Positions 1 to 7,917 are shown, counted from the stretch's first letter. The stretch: 14,599 nt of DNA from Flavobacteriales bacterium (GCA_947375085.1 CANCEQ010000062.1:1-14599), one strand, 5' to 3'. Made by a program: numbers and translations. Notes: a model not told the origin generated them from the sequence alone.

Positions 1-1511
1 TCAATTCCGTAACAATCTGGGTAACGTATTTGAGGTGCAGAAGAAACAACAACAATTCTTTTAGGACCTAAACGATCCAAGATGCGAAGTATACTTTGTT
101 TCAACGTTGTCCCACGAACAATACTATCGTCGATTACAACTAAATTATCTTTCCCTTCTACAACACTTCCATAAGTAATGTCGTAAACGTGTGCTACTAA
201 ATCATCTCTTGAATCATCTTGTGTGATGAACGTTCTTAATTTAGCATCTTTAATTATAATCTTCTCAATACGAGCACGTTGATAAACAATCTCTTTTAAT
301 TTTTCAGGAGATGGATTTGCTCCTAAAGCTAAAATAGATTCGTATTTTTTATCATTCAAGTGATTTTCTAATCCTTTGATTAGTCCGTAAAACGATACTT
401 CAGCCGTATTTGGAATGAATGAGAAAACAGAATTATCTAAATCGTAATCAATTGCTTTTAACACTTGAGGTACCACATTGTGACCTAATTGTTTACGTTC
501 TTCGTAAATTCCTAAATCGTTTCCTCTTGAGAAATAAACTCTTTCGAAAGAACACGCTTTTCTTTCTAATGGTTGATTGATTAACGTTTCTGTAACGTTT
601 CCGTTTTTCTTGATAATCAATGCGTGACCTGGAGTTAATTCTTTAATACTTTCTGCTTTTAAATTGAAAGCTGTTTGAATTACTGGTCTTTCAGAAGCGA
701 CAACACATACCTCCTCATCTTCATACCAATAAGCTGGACGAATTCCTGAAGGATCTCTTAAAACAAAAGCATCACCGTGACCGAAAAGACCTGCCATTGC
801 ATATCCTCCGTCCCAATTTTCTGAAGCTTTTTTAAGAATTTTTTCGATGTTAATTCTTTCTGAAACTAATTTATATTTTTCAAGGTTTGATAAACCTTCC
901 TCATTTAATTCTTGTAATAATTCGTCATTTTCTACATCTAAAAAGTGACCAATTTTTTCTAAAACAGTAACAGTATCTGATTTTTCTTTTGGATGTTGAC
1001 CAATCTCAACCAATGCATCAAAAAGTTCATCTACGTTTGTTAAGTTAAAATTTCCAGCGACAACTAAATTTCTCGACATCCAGTTATTTTGACGCAAAAA
1101 TGGATGACAACTTTCAATCGAATTTCTTCCGAAAGTCCCGTAACGTAAATGTCCTAAAAATAATTCACCCGTAAATCCAGCGTTTTTCTTTAGGTAATCT
1201 ACATCTTTTAACAAAGCAGGATTTTCTTCTTCGATTTGTTTAAAACGAGCATTGATTGTATCAAAAATATCTTGAATTGGCTTGCTATCAATTGAACGCT
1301 GACGAGAAATGTATCTTTCTCCTGGTTCCATATCAAACTTGATATTCGCAACTCCAGCACCATCTTGACCACGATTGTGTTGTTTCTCCATCAACAAATG
1401 CAACTTTTTCAAAGCGTAAAAAGCTGATCCATATTTATCTACATAAAATTGTAATGGTTTCTTTAATCGGATTAATGCTATCCCACATTCGTGTTGTATC
1501 GCGTCGCTCAT
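1..1511 (-). CDS. purF: Amidophosphoribosyltransferase PurF (partial, C-terminus off the left edge)
   Basis: PurF catalyses the first committed step of purine synthesis: glutamine-derived ammonia plus PRPP gives phosphoribosylamine. It is cytosolic. I translated the reverse strand from ATG 1511 and spot-checked the frame, which runs open to the window edge (503 codons visible). The protein starts M-S-D-A-I-Q-H-E-C-G-I, so the glutaminase nucleophile is probably Cys9, exposed by removing an eight-residue propeptide, as in the Bacillus-type enzyme. Next come the Ntn-hydrolase motifs HNRGQDGAG and LGHLRYGTFGRNSIE, and near the edge the PRPP loop VVIDDSIVRGTT and RYPDCYGI. From memory the flavobacterial enzyme has about 630 residues, so roughly 130 are missing. 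A TAnnTTTG promoter box lies just upstream. Whether purF is transcribed with the gene to its right is uncertain, because a hairpin repeat lies between them. Confidence 0.95.
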   Translation of the reverse strand, partial: MSDAIQHECGIALIRLKKPLQFYVDKYGSAFYALKKLHLLMEKQHNRGQDGAGVANIKFDMEPGERYISRQRSIDSKPIQDIFDTINARFKQIEEENPALLKDVDYLKKNAGFTGELFLGHLRYGTFGRNSIESCHPFLRQNNWMSRNLVVAGNFNLTNVDELFDALVEIGQHPKEKSDTVTVLEKIGHFLDVENDELLQELNEEGLSNLEKYKLVSERINIEKILKKASENWDGGYAMAGLFGHGDAFVLRDPSGIRPAYWYEDEEVCVVASERPVIQTAFNLKAESIKELTPGHALIIKKNGNVTETLINQPLERKACSFERVYFSRGNDLGIYEERKQLGHNVVPQVLKAIDYDLDNSVFSFIPNTAEVSFYGLIKGLENHLNDKKYESILALGANPSPEKLKEIVYQRARIEKIIIKDAKLRTFITQDDSRDDLVAHVYDITYGSVVEGKDNLVVIDDSIVRGTTLKQSILRILDRLGPKRIVVVSSAPQIRYPDCYGI

Positions 1512-1537
1512 TTCTTAACTGTTGTTGAAATTTGGTG

Positions 1538-1545
1538 CAAATTTA
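1538..1545 (-). promoter_or_regulatory. Candidate -7 box of the purF promoter
   Basis: On the reverse strand this reads TAAATTTG, a full match to the Bacteroidota -7 consensus TAnnTTTG. It lies about 26 bases before the purF ATG, implying a leader of roughly 20 bases. I see no clear TTG -33 element at the usual spacing, so the call rests on one box and its position. Confidence 0.5.
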
Positions 1546-1698
1546 ACACTTATAAATAAGGTAGAATCTAAAAAATGGTTAAAAAAATAAATAAAAAATG
1601 TAGAGACATAATAAAATTCCTTCTAATTATTAATTGAAATAATATTGTATGTTTTTTAGGTTGAAAATTGTATTTGGTGAAGGCGTAGCATTGTTTTT

Positions 1699-1729
1699 TG
1701 TGGAGACCTAGCAGCGCTAGGTCTCTACA
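1699..1729. repeat. Palindromic intergenic repeat (14-bp stem, AGC loop)
   Basis: The arms TGTGGAGACCTAGC (1699-1712) and GCTAGGTCTCTACA (1716-1729) pair along all 14 positions, with one G-U wobble, around a three-base loop. The hairpin starts nine bases after the stop codon of the upstream radical SAM gene. The reverse-strand transcript has no U-run behind it, so it is not a classical intrinsic terminator. An outlying TGTAGAGAC at 1599-1607 is the inverse of the right-hand end (GTCTCTACA, 1721-1729), so the pair could be the ends of a small non-coding element of about 131 bp. GTAGAGAC-ended palindromes are, as I recall, dispersed in other bacterial genomes; whether this one is repeated here needs the whole genome. 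Confidence 0.7.
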
Positions 1730-1737
1730 CAGAAAAA

Positions 1738-3630
1738 TTATTTTTTTCTGCGATTTTCTAACCATTTTGGCATTGGTTTTCCTCCTTTAGGTTCTTGATC
1801 CCCTAATAATTTTTCAATTAATTCTGGACGGTTGGCTTTTTGTAAACGTTGTCTGATCCAATCTCTATTTTCACGTTTGTACCAAAAGAAAAATTTGTTT
1901 TGATTCAATTTTTCCTCTTTGGTTTTTACCGTTTTAATTGGTTTTAAAGTATAAGGATGAACACCACTGTAATAGATTACTTCCGCAACAGTCATTGGTG
2001 TTGGTGTAAAATCTTGTACTTGCTCTAATTGAAATCCCATATCTTTAGTTTCAGCTGCTAAATTTGCCATATCTTCTTCTTCACATCCTGGATGAGAAGA
2101 AATAAAATAAGGAATTAGTTGTTGCTTCAATCCGTGTTTTTCACAAATCTTATCGTATTTTTCTTTGAATTTATGGAAATACTTAAAGGAGGGTTTACGC
2201 ATCACTTTTAAAGTAGCGTCCGATGTGTGTTCTGGAGCCACTTTTAAACGTCCACTCACATGATGAGTTACTAATTGCTCAATGTACTCATCGTGATTTC
2301 CATCCTCATTGTTCTTATTGAAATCGTCTACTAATAAATCGTAACGAACTCCAGAACCAACAAATGCTTTCTTTACTTTTGGATTAGCATCAACCTTTTT
2401 GTATAATTCAGTCATCGGTTTGTGCGACGTGTCTAAATTGTTACAAATAACTGGATGAATACAACTCGGACTTGAACATCTTGCACAAATTTCTTCGTCC
2501 TTCCCTTTCATTTTGTACATGTTCGCTGACGGCCCACCCAAATCTGAAATATATCCTCTAAATTCAGGATCAGCAGTCACTTTATCCACTTCAGCTAAAA
2601 TCGATTTTTCACTTCTCGAAGCAATAAACTTTCCTTGGTGTGCTGAAATCGTACAAAAACTACACCCACCAAAACAACCACGGTGCATATTGATAGAGAA
2701 TTTAATCATATCATACGCAGGAATCGCTCCTCGTTTATTGTATTTTGGATGCGGCATTCGAGTATAAGGTAAATCAAATGTTTGATCTATCTCATTCTCA
2801 GTCATTGTTTTATAAGGAGGGTTGATGATCAATGTTTGATTGCCAACGTGTTGTATTATACGGTTTGCTTGCCATTTATTCGACTCAACTTCAACTATTT
2901 TAAAATTGGCAGCATATTTTATTTTATCCGATAAACACTCTTCATGACTCGCCATTTCAACTGTTTCCCAATTTTTATTTTTTGGTAACTCTTCTGTTCT
3001 AGGCTGTAAGAAAGCAACTTGCTTTAATGTCGATAAATTAGAAAATGGAACACCTTTTTTAACCAATCGCAATAACTCACGCAAAGGTTGATCTCCCATT
3101 CCGTATACCAAAATGTCTGCTTTTGAATCCACCAAAATCGATGGCATCAATTTATCTTTCCAATAATCGTAATGAGTTACACGTCTCAAAGAAGCTTCAA
3201 TCCCTCCAATTAAAATTGGAACATCAGGATACAGTTCTTTTAAAATATTACAATAAACGATTGTTGCATAATCAGGACGAAAACCTGCTTGGCCTCCTGG
3301 AGTATAAGCATCTGTTGAACGCAATCTTTTATTCGCTGTATAATGATTCACCATTGAATCCATACAACCTGCTGTAACTGCAAAAAAGTATTTTGGTCGA
3401 CCTAATTTTTTAAAATCTCTTAAATCGTCTTTCCAGTTTGGTTGAGCAACAATTCCAACTTTAAAGCCCTCATCCTCCATAATTCGACTAACTACAGCTG
3501 TTCCAAAAGCTGGATGATCGACATAGGCATCACCAGAAATCATTACAACATCTAATTCATCCCATCCTCTTTTTTCTACCTCTTTCTTTGTAAGCGGTAA
3601 CCAGTCTGTAATTGGTCTTTCGTTTGTCAT
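1738..3630 (-). CDS. YgiQ/UPF0313-family radical SAM protein
   Basis: This 630-residue protein belongs to the YgiQ family, widespread radical SAM enzymes whose substrate is not established. The order of parts is an N-terminal B12-binding-like region (about 20-190, including DVVMISGDAYVDHP and LIGGIEASLRR), then the radical SAM core with the cluster motif C-x3-C-x2-C at Cys319, Cys323 and Cys326 (CFGGCSFCTISAHQG). A second cysteine group follows at 382, 385, 390 and 396, also typical of the family. The C-terminal part is the basic tail seen in family members and ends in a Lys/Arg-rich stretch. Length is close to the family norm of 600-750. The ATG at 3630 starts only four bases after a TAnnTTTG box, so the message is probably leaderless or nearly so. 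Naming the family is secure; giving it a reaction is not possible. Confidence 0.93.
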   Translation of the reverse strand: MTNERPITDWLPLTKKEVEKRGWDELDVVMISGDAYVDHPAFGTAVVSRIMEDEGFKVGIVAQPNWKDDLRDFKKLGRPKYFFAVTAGCMDSMVNHYTANKRLRSTDAYTPGGQAGFRPDYATIVYCNILKELYPDVPILIGGIEASLRRVTHYDYWKDKLMPSILVDSKADILVYGMGDQPLRELLRLVKKGVPFSNLSTLKQVAFLQPRTEELPKNKNWETVEMASHEECLSDKIKYAANFKIVEVESNKWQANRIIQHVGNQTLIINPPYKTMTENEIDQTFDLPYTRMPHPKYNKRGAIPAYDMIKFSINMHRGCFGGCSFCTISAHQGKFIASRSEKSILAEVDKVTADPEFRGYISDLGGPSANMYKMKGKDEEICARCSSPSCIHPVICNNLDTSHKPMTELYKKVDANPKVKKAFVGSGVRYDLLVDDFNKNNEDGNHDEYIEQLVTHHVSGRLKVAPEHTSDATLKVMRKPSFKYFHKFKEKYDKICEKHGLKQQLIPYFISSHPGCEEEDMANLAAETKDMGFQLEQVQDFTPTPMTVAEVIYYSGVHPYTLKPIKTVKTKEEKLNQNKFFFWYKRENRDWIRQRLQKANRPELIEKLLGDQEPKGGKPMPKWLENRRKK

Positions 3631-3634
3631 ACCA

Positions 3635-3642
3635 CAAAATTA
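3635..3642 (-). promoter_or_regulatory. Candidate -7 box, nearly leaderless start for the ygiQ-like gene
   Basis: The reverse strand reads TAATTTTG, a full match to TAnnTTTG. Only four bases (TGGT) separate it from the ATG at 3630, so transcription would start at or within a few bases of the start codon. No matching TTG -33 element is seen. Confidence 0.45.
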
Positions 3643-3693
3643 CGGAAAAGGAATTGAAAATTATAATGAGATGAAGTTATACTTGATATAAAC

Positions 3694-3732
3694 AAAAAAG
3701 CTTCCTACCACTAAATGATAGAAAGCTTTTTT
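3694..3732 (-). terminator. Intrinsic terminator after the lipoprotein gene
   Basis: On the reverse strand the hairpin pairs AAAAAAGCTTTCTATC with GGTAGGAAGCTTTTTT around a short A/U-rich loop, with two G-U wobbles, and ends in six T. It begins 16 bases after the stop codon of the gene at 3749-4123. Because of its A-run and T-run it could also work on the plus strand, but no plus-strand gene lies upstream here. Confidence 0.85.
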
Positions 3733-3748
3733 CAATATCTATAATAGG

Positions 3749-4123
3749 TTATTGTATATAAACCGTAGCTACGTTTTCTGTTTCAGCTTCAATTTTTATA
3801 ACTGTTTTTCCATATAATGCTGCTTTTCTTCCAACCACATCTAAAACAGCTACTCCAGCTTGACCTGATTTATAAATTTTATTATAATTGAAAAGAGCTT
3901 CTCCACTTGCATTACTTTGAACAGAATCATTAATTATAGAAGTAGAAGTCGTAGTAGAATTACCATATAATCGAACCCATGCTCCAGCGACAATTTTTAA
4001 ATCTTTATCTTTTACTGTAATTCTAGCTGTTGTATCTTTTGTTTTATGACAACTTGAAAAAAAAGTAACAGCCACCAAAGCAACAAAAGAAAATAATAGA
4101 AGAGATTTTATTGATCGTTTCAT
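3749..4123 (-). CDS. Small lipoprotein with a carboxypeptidase-regulatory-like domain (function unknown)
   Basis: I do not recognise a named family. The 124-residue product has a clear lipoprotein signal: basic N-terminus (MKRSIK), hydrophobic stretch at about 8-22, and lipobox FSSC with Cys25 as the lipidated residue. The mature part of about 100 residues looks like one beta-sandwich: ARITVKD near the start, AGAWVRLYG, then SNASGEALFNY, resembling the transthyretin-like or carboxypeptidase-regulatory fold that Bacteroidota attach to surface and periplasmic proteins. I chose ATG 4123; the frame extends three codons upstream to a TTG, but the ATG fits the signal peptide and the promoter better. 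It stands alone with its own promoter (4156-4185) and terminator (3694-3732). The residues after Cys25 are lysine-rich rather than acidic, which gives no support for surface export. The lipoprotein call is strong and the fold call is moderate. Confidence 0.8.
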   Translation of the reverse strand: MKRSIKSLLLFSFVALVAVTFFSSCHKTKDTTARITVKDKDLKIVAGAWVRLYGNSTTTSTSIINDSVQSNASGEALFNYNKIYKSGQAGVAVLDVVGRKAALYGKTVIKIEAETENVATVYIQ

Positions 4124-4155
4124 ATTTAGCAAATTAAATTAATCTTAATCAACTT

Positions 4156-4185
4156 CAAAGATAATCTTATTTTTTAAATAGACAA
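4156..4185 (-). promoter_or_regulatory. Bacteroidota-type promoter of the lipoprotein gene (TTG-N19-TATCTTTG)
   Basis: On the reverse strand TTG (4185-4183) is followed by exactly 19 bases and then TATCTTTG (4163-4156). This satisfies the Bacteroidota consensus TTG-N17-23-TAnnTTTG in full and is the best promoter in the window. It predicts a start near 4150 and a leader of about 26 bases before ATG 4123. Confidence 0.75.
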
Positions 4186-4199
4186 ACACCATTATTTCT

Positions 4200-4207
4200 T
4201 AACTTCG
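4200..4207 (+). promoter_or_regulatory. Possible -7 box of the pheS operon promoter
   Basis: TAACTTCG matches TAnnTTTG at all but one position and lies 39 bases before the pheS ATG. There is no clear TTG upstream. It is divergent from the lipoprotein promoter, so the two share a 120-bp intergenic region. Confidence 0.35.
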
Positions 4208-4246
4208 CGCACATCACGAATTAAGTGCATACAATTTTTACAAGAA

Positions 4247-5269
4247 ATGAAAGATAAAATTGACTCAATAATTGAAGAAATAAATAAGTTTTCAATAGAA
4301 GATACGCAAACATTAGAAAAATTTAGAATTCAGTATCTAGGTACAAAAGGGATTTTAAAAGATTTGTTTGGTGAATTGAAATCTGTTCCAAACGAAGATA
4401 AAAAAGAAGTTGGTCAACTTTTAAATGGTTTGAGAACTTTAGCGGAAGAAAAGTTTAATACTATAAAAGAAACATTAGACGCTCCTAAAACTGGTGCTGC
4501 TTCAATCGATACTTCTAGACCAGGTGAAGATTCAGAAGTTGGATCTAGACATCCATTGATGTTGGTTAGAAGTGAAATTATTGAAATTTTTAATCGCATA
4601 GGATACACGGTTTCTGAAGGTCCAGAAATGGAAGATGATTGGCATAATTTCTCTGCATTAAACTTTCCGCCTGAGCATCCAGCACGAGATATGCAGGATA
4701 CTTTCTTTATTGAAAATGAAGGAGAAGAAATGGCTTTAAGAACTCATACTTCTTCTGTTCAAGTTCGCGTAATGGAAAATCAAAAACCTCCTATTCGTAC
4801 TATTTCTCCAGGAAGAGTATTTAGAAATGAAGCAATTTCAGCTCGTGCACATTGTTTCTTTCACCAAGTTGAAGGTTTATATATTGACAAAAAAGTTTCT
4901 TTTGCCGATTTAAAACAAACTCTTTTGTATTTCGCTAAAGAAATGTTTGGGGAAAAAGCACAAATTAGATTACGTCCATCTTATTTCCCGTTTACAGAGC
5001 CAAGTGCCGAAGTAGATGTTTCTTGTTCAATTTGTAATGCAAAAGGATGTAATGTTTGTAAAAATACAGGTTGGTTAGAAATTCTAGGTTGTGGAATGGT
5101 TGATCCAGCTGTTCTTGAATCTTGTGGAATTGACTCTAAAGAATATTCAGGATTTGCTTTTGGAATGGGTATTGAACGTATCACACAATTGAAATACAAA
5201 GTGAATGATTTACGTCTTTATTCAGAAAATGACGTTCGTTTCTTAAAACAATTTACAGGAAGTTTATAA
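4247..5269 (+). CDS. pheS: Phenylalanine-tRNA ligase alpha subunit
   Basis: PheS is the catalytic subunit of the alpha2-beta2 enzyme that charges tRNA-Phe in the cytosol. The 340 residues match the usual length. Residues 1-80 are the helical tRNA-binding arm. The class II core starts near RHPL (101), with EGPEMEDDWHNFSALN (124-139) and PPEHPARD (141-148). Motif 2 includes RVFRNEAISARAHCFFHQVEG (parts of 190-210), and motif 3 is GFAFGMGIERITQLKY (302-317). A four-cysteine knuckle (Cys260, 263, 268, 271) lies in the insertion found in many bacterial PheS proteins. The gene opens a plus-strand operon, with ytxJ starting two bases after its stop. pheT is not adjacent; it must be elsewhere, as is common in Bacteroidota. 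No Shine-Dalgarno sequence is visible. Confidence 0.97.
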   Translation: MKDKIDSIIEEINKFSIEDTQTLEKFRIQYLGTKGILKDLFGELKSVPNEDKKEVGQLLNGLRTLAEEKFNTIKETLDAPKTGAASIDTSRPGEDSEVGSRHPLMLVRSEIIEIFNRIGYTVSEGPEMEDDWHNFSALNFPPEHPARDMQDTFFIENEGEEMALRTHTSSVQVRVMENQKPPIRTISPGRVFRNEAISARAHCFFHQVEGLYIDKKVSFADLKQTLLYFAKEMFGEKAQIRLRPSYFPFTEPSAEVDVSCSICNAKGCNVCKNTGWLEILGCGMVDPAVLESCGIDSKEYSGFAFGMGIERITQLKYKVNDLRLYSENDVRFLKQFTGSL

Positions 5270-5271
5270 TT

Positions 5272-5652
5272 ATGGGACTATTTTCAGTATTCAAATCAAG
5301 CGATAAAGTTGCCTTTCCGTGGATAGAACTTACTTCATCCGAACAATTAAAACAGGCGATTGAACAATCAATAGAAAATCCTATAATATTATTCAAACAT
5401 AGCACACGATGTAGTATTTCATCCATGGCTAAATCTCGTTTTGAATCAAATTGGAATACTGAATTAACAAACGTTTCTATTTATTACCTTGATTTAATTG
5501 CAAATAGACACATTTCAAATGAAATTGCTGAATTAACGGGAATTGAACACCAATCTCCTCAAGCAATTGTTTTAAAAAATAAAGAAGTGATTTACGATGC
5601 TTCACATTCTGAAATAAGGGCGAAATCGATCGAAAATTTACTTTCTATTTAA
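5272..5652 (+). CDS. ytxJ: Bacillithiol-system monothiol protein YtxJ
   Basis: The 126-residue protein matches the YtxJ family, thioredoxin-fold proteins found in bacteria that make bacillithiol and thought to act as monothiol bacilliredoxins that remove bacillithiol from oxidised protein thiols. The diagnostic segment is FKHSTRCSISSMAKSRFE, with the single conserved Cys47 followed by S-I-S instead of a second cysteine. A later SPQAIVL occupies the place of the cis-proline loop. No signal peptide is present, so it is cytosolic. It starts two bases after the pheS stop and is surely co-transcribed with it. Presence of the gene implies the host makes bacillithiol, but no biosynthesis gene (bshA, bshB, bshC) is in the window. 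The family assignment is firm; the precise biochemical role is known mainly by analogy. Confidence 0.88.
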   Translation: MGLFSVFKSSDKVAFPWIELTSSEQLKQAIEQSIENPIILFKHSTRCSISSMAKSRFESNWNTELTNVSIYYLDLIANRHISNEIAELTGIEHQSPQAIVLKNKEVIYDASHSEIRAKSIENLLSI

Positions 5653-5664
5653 AAAATAATAAAT

Positions 5665-6720
5665 ATGAAAAAATACGTCATTTTAGGACTTTTAGTTTTA
5701 GTGATTGGTTCAATGGTAATCGTTCCAATGTTACAAGGAGATGATACTGAAATCGTAGCGGCTCAATTTGATTTTAAAGATAATCTTGCTACGAAATGGA
5801 ATCACGAAGTTCCAATTGGAATTACTGTAAGTACCGATGGAATTAAAAAATTAGAGTTAGTTTATAATGACAGTACTTTAAAAGTATGGGATAAACCAAA
5901 TGGAAAATTGACTTTTAGCTTAAATGCAGGATATTTTGGTTTAGGAACTCGCCCTATCAGTTTGATTTCTACAATGGAAAACGGAGAAACTTTTACCGAC
6001 AATCGATTGGTTCGTGTATTATCAGACGTTAAACCATCTATTTGGTTTGCTAAGGTGGTGAAAGAATATCCTCACTTAACAACTAGTTATACGCAAGGAT
6101 TAGAATTCAATAACGGGATTTTGTACGAAGGAACAGGACAATATGGTCAAAGTATGATTGCGCAAACTAATTTGTCTACAGGAACAGTTAATCCTGATAA
6201 AAATATTCGTTTGGACGAAAATTATTTTGGTGAAGGTATTACCATTTTTGGAGATAAAGTTTACCAATTGACTTGGAAAGAGCAAAAATGTTTTGTCTAC
6301 AATAAAAACACAATGCAACTGATCAAAGATATTCCATACACTGGAGAAGGTTGGGGGCTTTGTAACGATGGAAAATCATTGATTATCTCGGACGGTTCGG
6401 AAAGAATTACGTTTAGAGATCCTGAAACTTTTTCAATTCAACGCACGATTGAAGTATATGATGATCAAGGTCCGATTCAACAAATAAATGAATTAGAATA
6501 CATTGACGGTAAAATTTATGCGAACATTTACACTACTAATCGTTTAATCGTTATTGATCCGGTAAACGGAAAGAATATCGCTGTTATCGAAGGAGAAGCA
6601 ATTGAAAAAGCAGGTCGTGGTCTAGGTGAAGTAATGAATGGAATCGCCACTAACAATGGAAAAATCTATATGACTGGAAAACATTGGGGGAAATTATTTG
6701 AAGTTTCTATATCAAAATGA
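5665..6720 (+). CDS. Glutaminyl-peptide cyclotransferase (plant/bacterial beta-propeller type)
   Basis: The enzyme converts N-terminal glutamine of exported peptides to pyroglutamate, releasing ammonia. The 351-residue product begins with a signal anchor or signal peptide (hydrophobic residues 4-22) and so acts in the periplasm or on the membrane. Residues 30-125 form an extra beta-rich domain before the catalytic propeller. The propeller carries the family motifs YTQGLEF (142), EGTGQYGQS (155), YFGEGITI (187), TGEGWGLC (226), SDGS (242), INELEYIDGKIYANIY (274-289), MNGIA (324) and TGKHWGKLFEV (337). It starts 12 bases after ytxJ, and its stop overlaps the next start (ATGA, 6717-6720), which points to coupled translation. 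Bacteroidota secreted proteins commonly begin with Gln after signal cleavage, including the repeat protein encoded nearby, so such proteins are plausible substrates; this is inference. Confidence 0.92.
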   Translation: MKKYVILGLLVLVIGSMVIVPMLQGDDTEIVAAQFDFKDNLATKWNHEVPIGITVSTDGIKKLELVYNDSTLKVWDKPNGKLTFSLNAGYFGLGTRPISLISTMENGETFTDNRLVRVLSDVKPSIWFAKVVKEYPHLTTSYTQGLEFNNGILYEGTGQYGQSMIAQTNLSTGTVNPDKNIRLDENYFGEGITIFGDKVYQLTWKEQKCFVYNKNTMQLIKDIPYTGEGWGLCNDGKSLIISDGSERITFRDPETFSIQRTIEVYDDQGPIQQINELEYIDGKIYANIYTTNRLIVIDPVNGKNIAVIEGEAIEKAGRGLGEVMNGIATNNGKIYMTGKHWGKLFEVSISK

Positions 6721-7901
6721 TTCAACAGCTAAAAAATATTCCGAAATCATACTTTTTCTTCGCGGGTTTAATCATCGCATTTTTTAGTCTATTCACTATT
6801 GTTGAGTTAAATAATAATAAACTTTGGACGAATGATTTTAGGGTGTATTTTGATGCTACAATTGACTATTTCAAAGGAAATAATCCATATGTAAAAAATT
6901 ATGGGTTGGATACTGGCTATTTTAAATACCCTCCCTTTACTCTTTATATTTTCAAATTTTTTACTTTTTTCAGTTACGGAACTAGTCAATTGATACATCT
7001 TTTCTTATTGATGACATCACTCATTGTGTCAATCATAACATTAAAAGAATTATCACATAAAATTTTTGGGTTTGAATTCAAAACAATTCAGGCTTGGATT
7101 TTATTTGTCACTTTTTTGATTGTAGCGATTCACTTGGTCCGTGAATTTCATATGGGGAATATCAACCTTTATTTACTCGGACTTTTAGTACTTGGTTTAA
7201 AATATATTTACAAAGACAAACCGATTTTAACCGCCCTTTTTTGGAGTTTAATGCTGATTCTAAAACCTATTATGTTGTTGGCTGTCATTCCGTTGGTCTT
7301 CTATAAAAAATGGAAAACAATAGCTTATATGGCTGGATTTGGAATCTTTTTCTTTTTGTTTCCGATTGTAAGCACTGGATGGTCTGGAAATATAGTGCTA
7401 TGGGGAAATTGGGTGAAATCGGTTTCTAATCACGGTGAATATATCGTCAGTGAAAATTCGTTAACTTATTTAGTAAACTATTACTTCGGTATCAAATCAG
7501 AATGGATTCCTTCACTTATCTGTTTAGCCATTCTATTAGGTTTAATGATTGTACGAATTTTTAGAGGATTTAATGGAGATGCTCAACTCATTATTTGGTC
7601 TGTTATTTTGACTGCCTTTACCCCTAATTTCTTTGTAACTGATACAGAACACTTTCTATTAATTATTCCACTTATTGTTTTTCTACTGCACCTTTTATCT
7701 AAAACAAAATCTTTAATCGGTTGGATATTAAGTTCAATAGGAATAATTCTTTTTTCATTCAATTCGAACGATTTATGGGGAAGAGAATTATCGGATAATT
7801 TAGATGCACACGGAGTTTTAGGAATTGGAAATGCCCTTTTTGTAATTACTTTTTTGTGGTTGTTTTATAGAACTTATCAATTAAAAAAATCTGAAAAATA
7901 G
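6717..7901 (+). CDS. GT87/DUF2029-family integral membrane glycosyltransferase
   Basis: This 394-residue multi-pass membrane protein fits the GT87 (DUF2029) family of polyprenyl-phosphate-sugar dependent glycosyltransferases, known best as mannosyltransferases in actinobacteria. Evidence is the N-terminal transmembrane helix (about 12-29) followed by an extracytoplasmic segment with DFRVYFDA (Asp40 likely catalytic), GNNPY (54) and GYFKYPPF (67), a typical family signature. HMGNINLYLLGLL (145-157) and ILKPIMLL (181-188) are also family-like. About nine or ten hydrophobic helices are visible, and the tail is basic (QLKKSEK). It overlaps the cyclotransferase gene by four bases. The sugar donor and acceptor cannot be told from sequence. 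It is the last gene of the plus-strand run and ends one base from the stop of a converging gene. Confidence 0.85.
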   Translation: MIQQLKNIPKSYFFFAGLIIAFFSLFTIVELNNNKLWTNDFRVYFDATIDYFKGNNPYVKNYGLDTGYFKYPPFTLYIFKFFTFFSYGTSQLIHLFLLMTSLIVSIITLKELSHKIFGFEFKTIQAWILFVTFLIVAIHLVREFHMGNINLYLLGLLVLGLKYIYKDKPILTALFWSLMLILKPIMLLAVIPLVFYKKWKTIAYMAGFGIFFFLFPIVSTGWSGNIVLWGNWVKSVSNHGEYIVSENSLTYLVNYYFGIKSEWIPSLICLAILLGLMIVRIFRGFNGDAQLIIWSVILTAFTPNFFVTDTEHFLLIIPLIVFLLHLLSKTKSLIGWILSSIGIILFSFNSNDLWGRELSDNLDAHGVLGIGNALFVITFLWLFYRTYQLKKSEK

Positions 7902-7917
7902 TTCAATCCTTCTGAAC
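7901..7917. terminator. Weak hairpin at the convergent gene ends
   Basis: GTTCA (7901-7905) pairs with TGAAC (7913-7917) around a seven-base loop, overlapping the stop codon of the minus-strand gene. The minus-strand transcript then runs into TATTTTTC and, further on, a run of seven T; on the plus strand a TCTTTTT follows six bases later. The stem is only five base pairs, so this is a poor candidate, but no other terminator is visible between the two converging genes. Confidence 0.25.

Noticed and set aside
1568..1765. 65-residue minus-strand reading frame overlapping the gap after the ygiQ-like gene
   Set aside because: It crosses the palindromic repeat and the end of the ygiQ-like gene, is very rich in Phe, Leu, Ile and Lys as expected of AT-rich noncoding DNA, and has no promoter of its own.
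2513..3377. Two 84-residue plus-strand frames inside the ygiQ-like gene
   Set aside because: They lie antisense within a well-conserved gene, resemble no family and have no start signals.
4124..4132. TTG start three codons before the lipoprotein ATG
   Set aside because: ATG 4123 gives a standard signal peptide and fits the mapped promoter equally well; TTG is the rarer choice.
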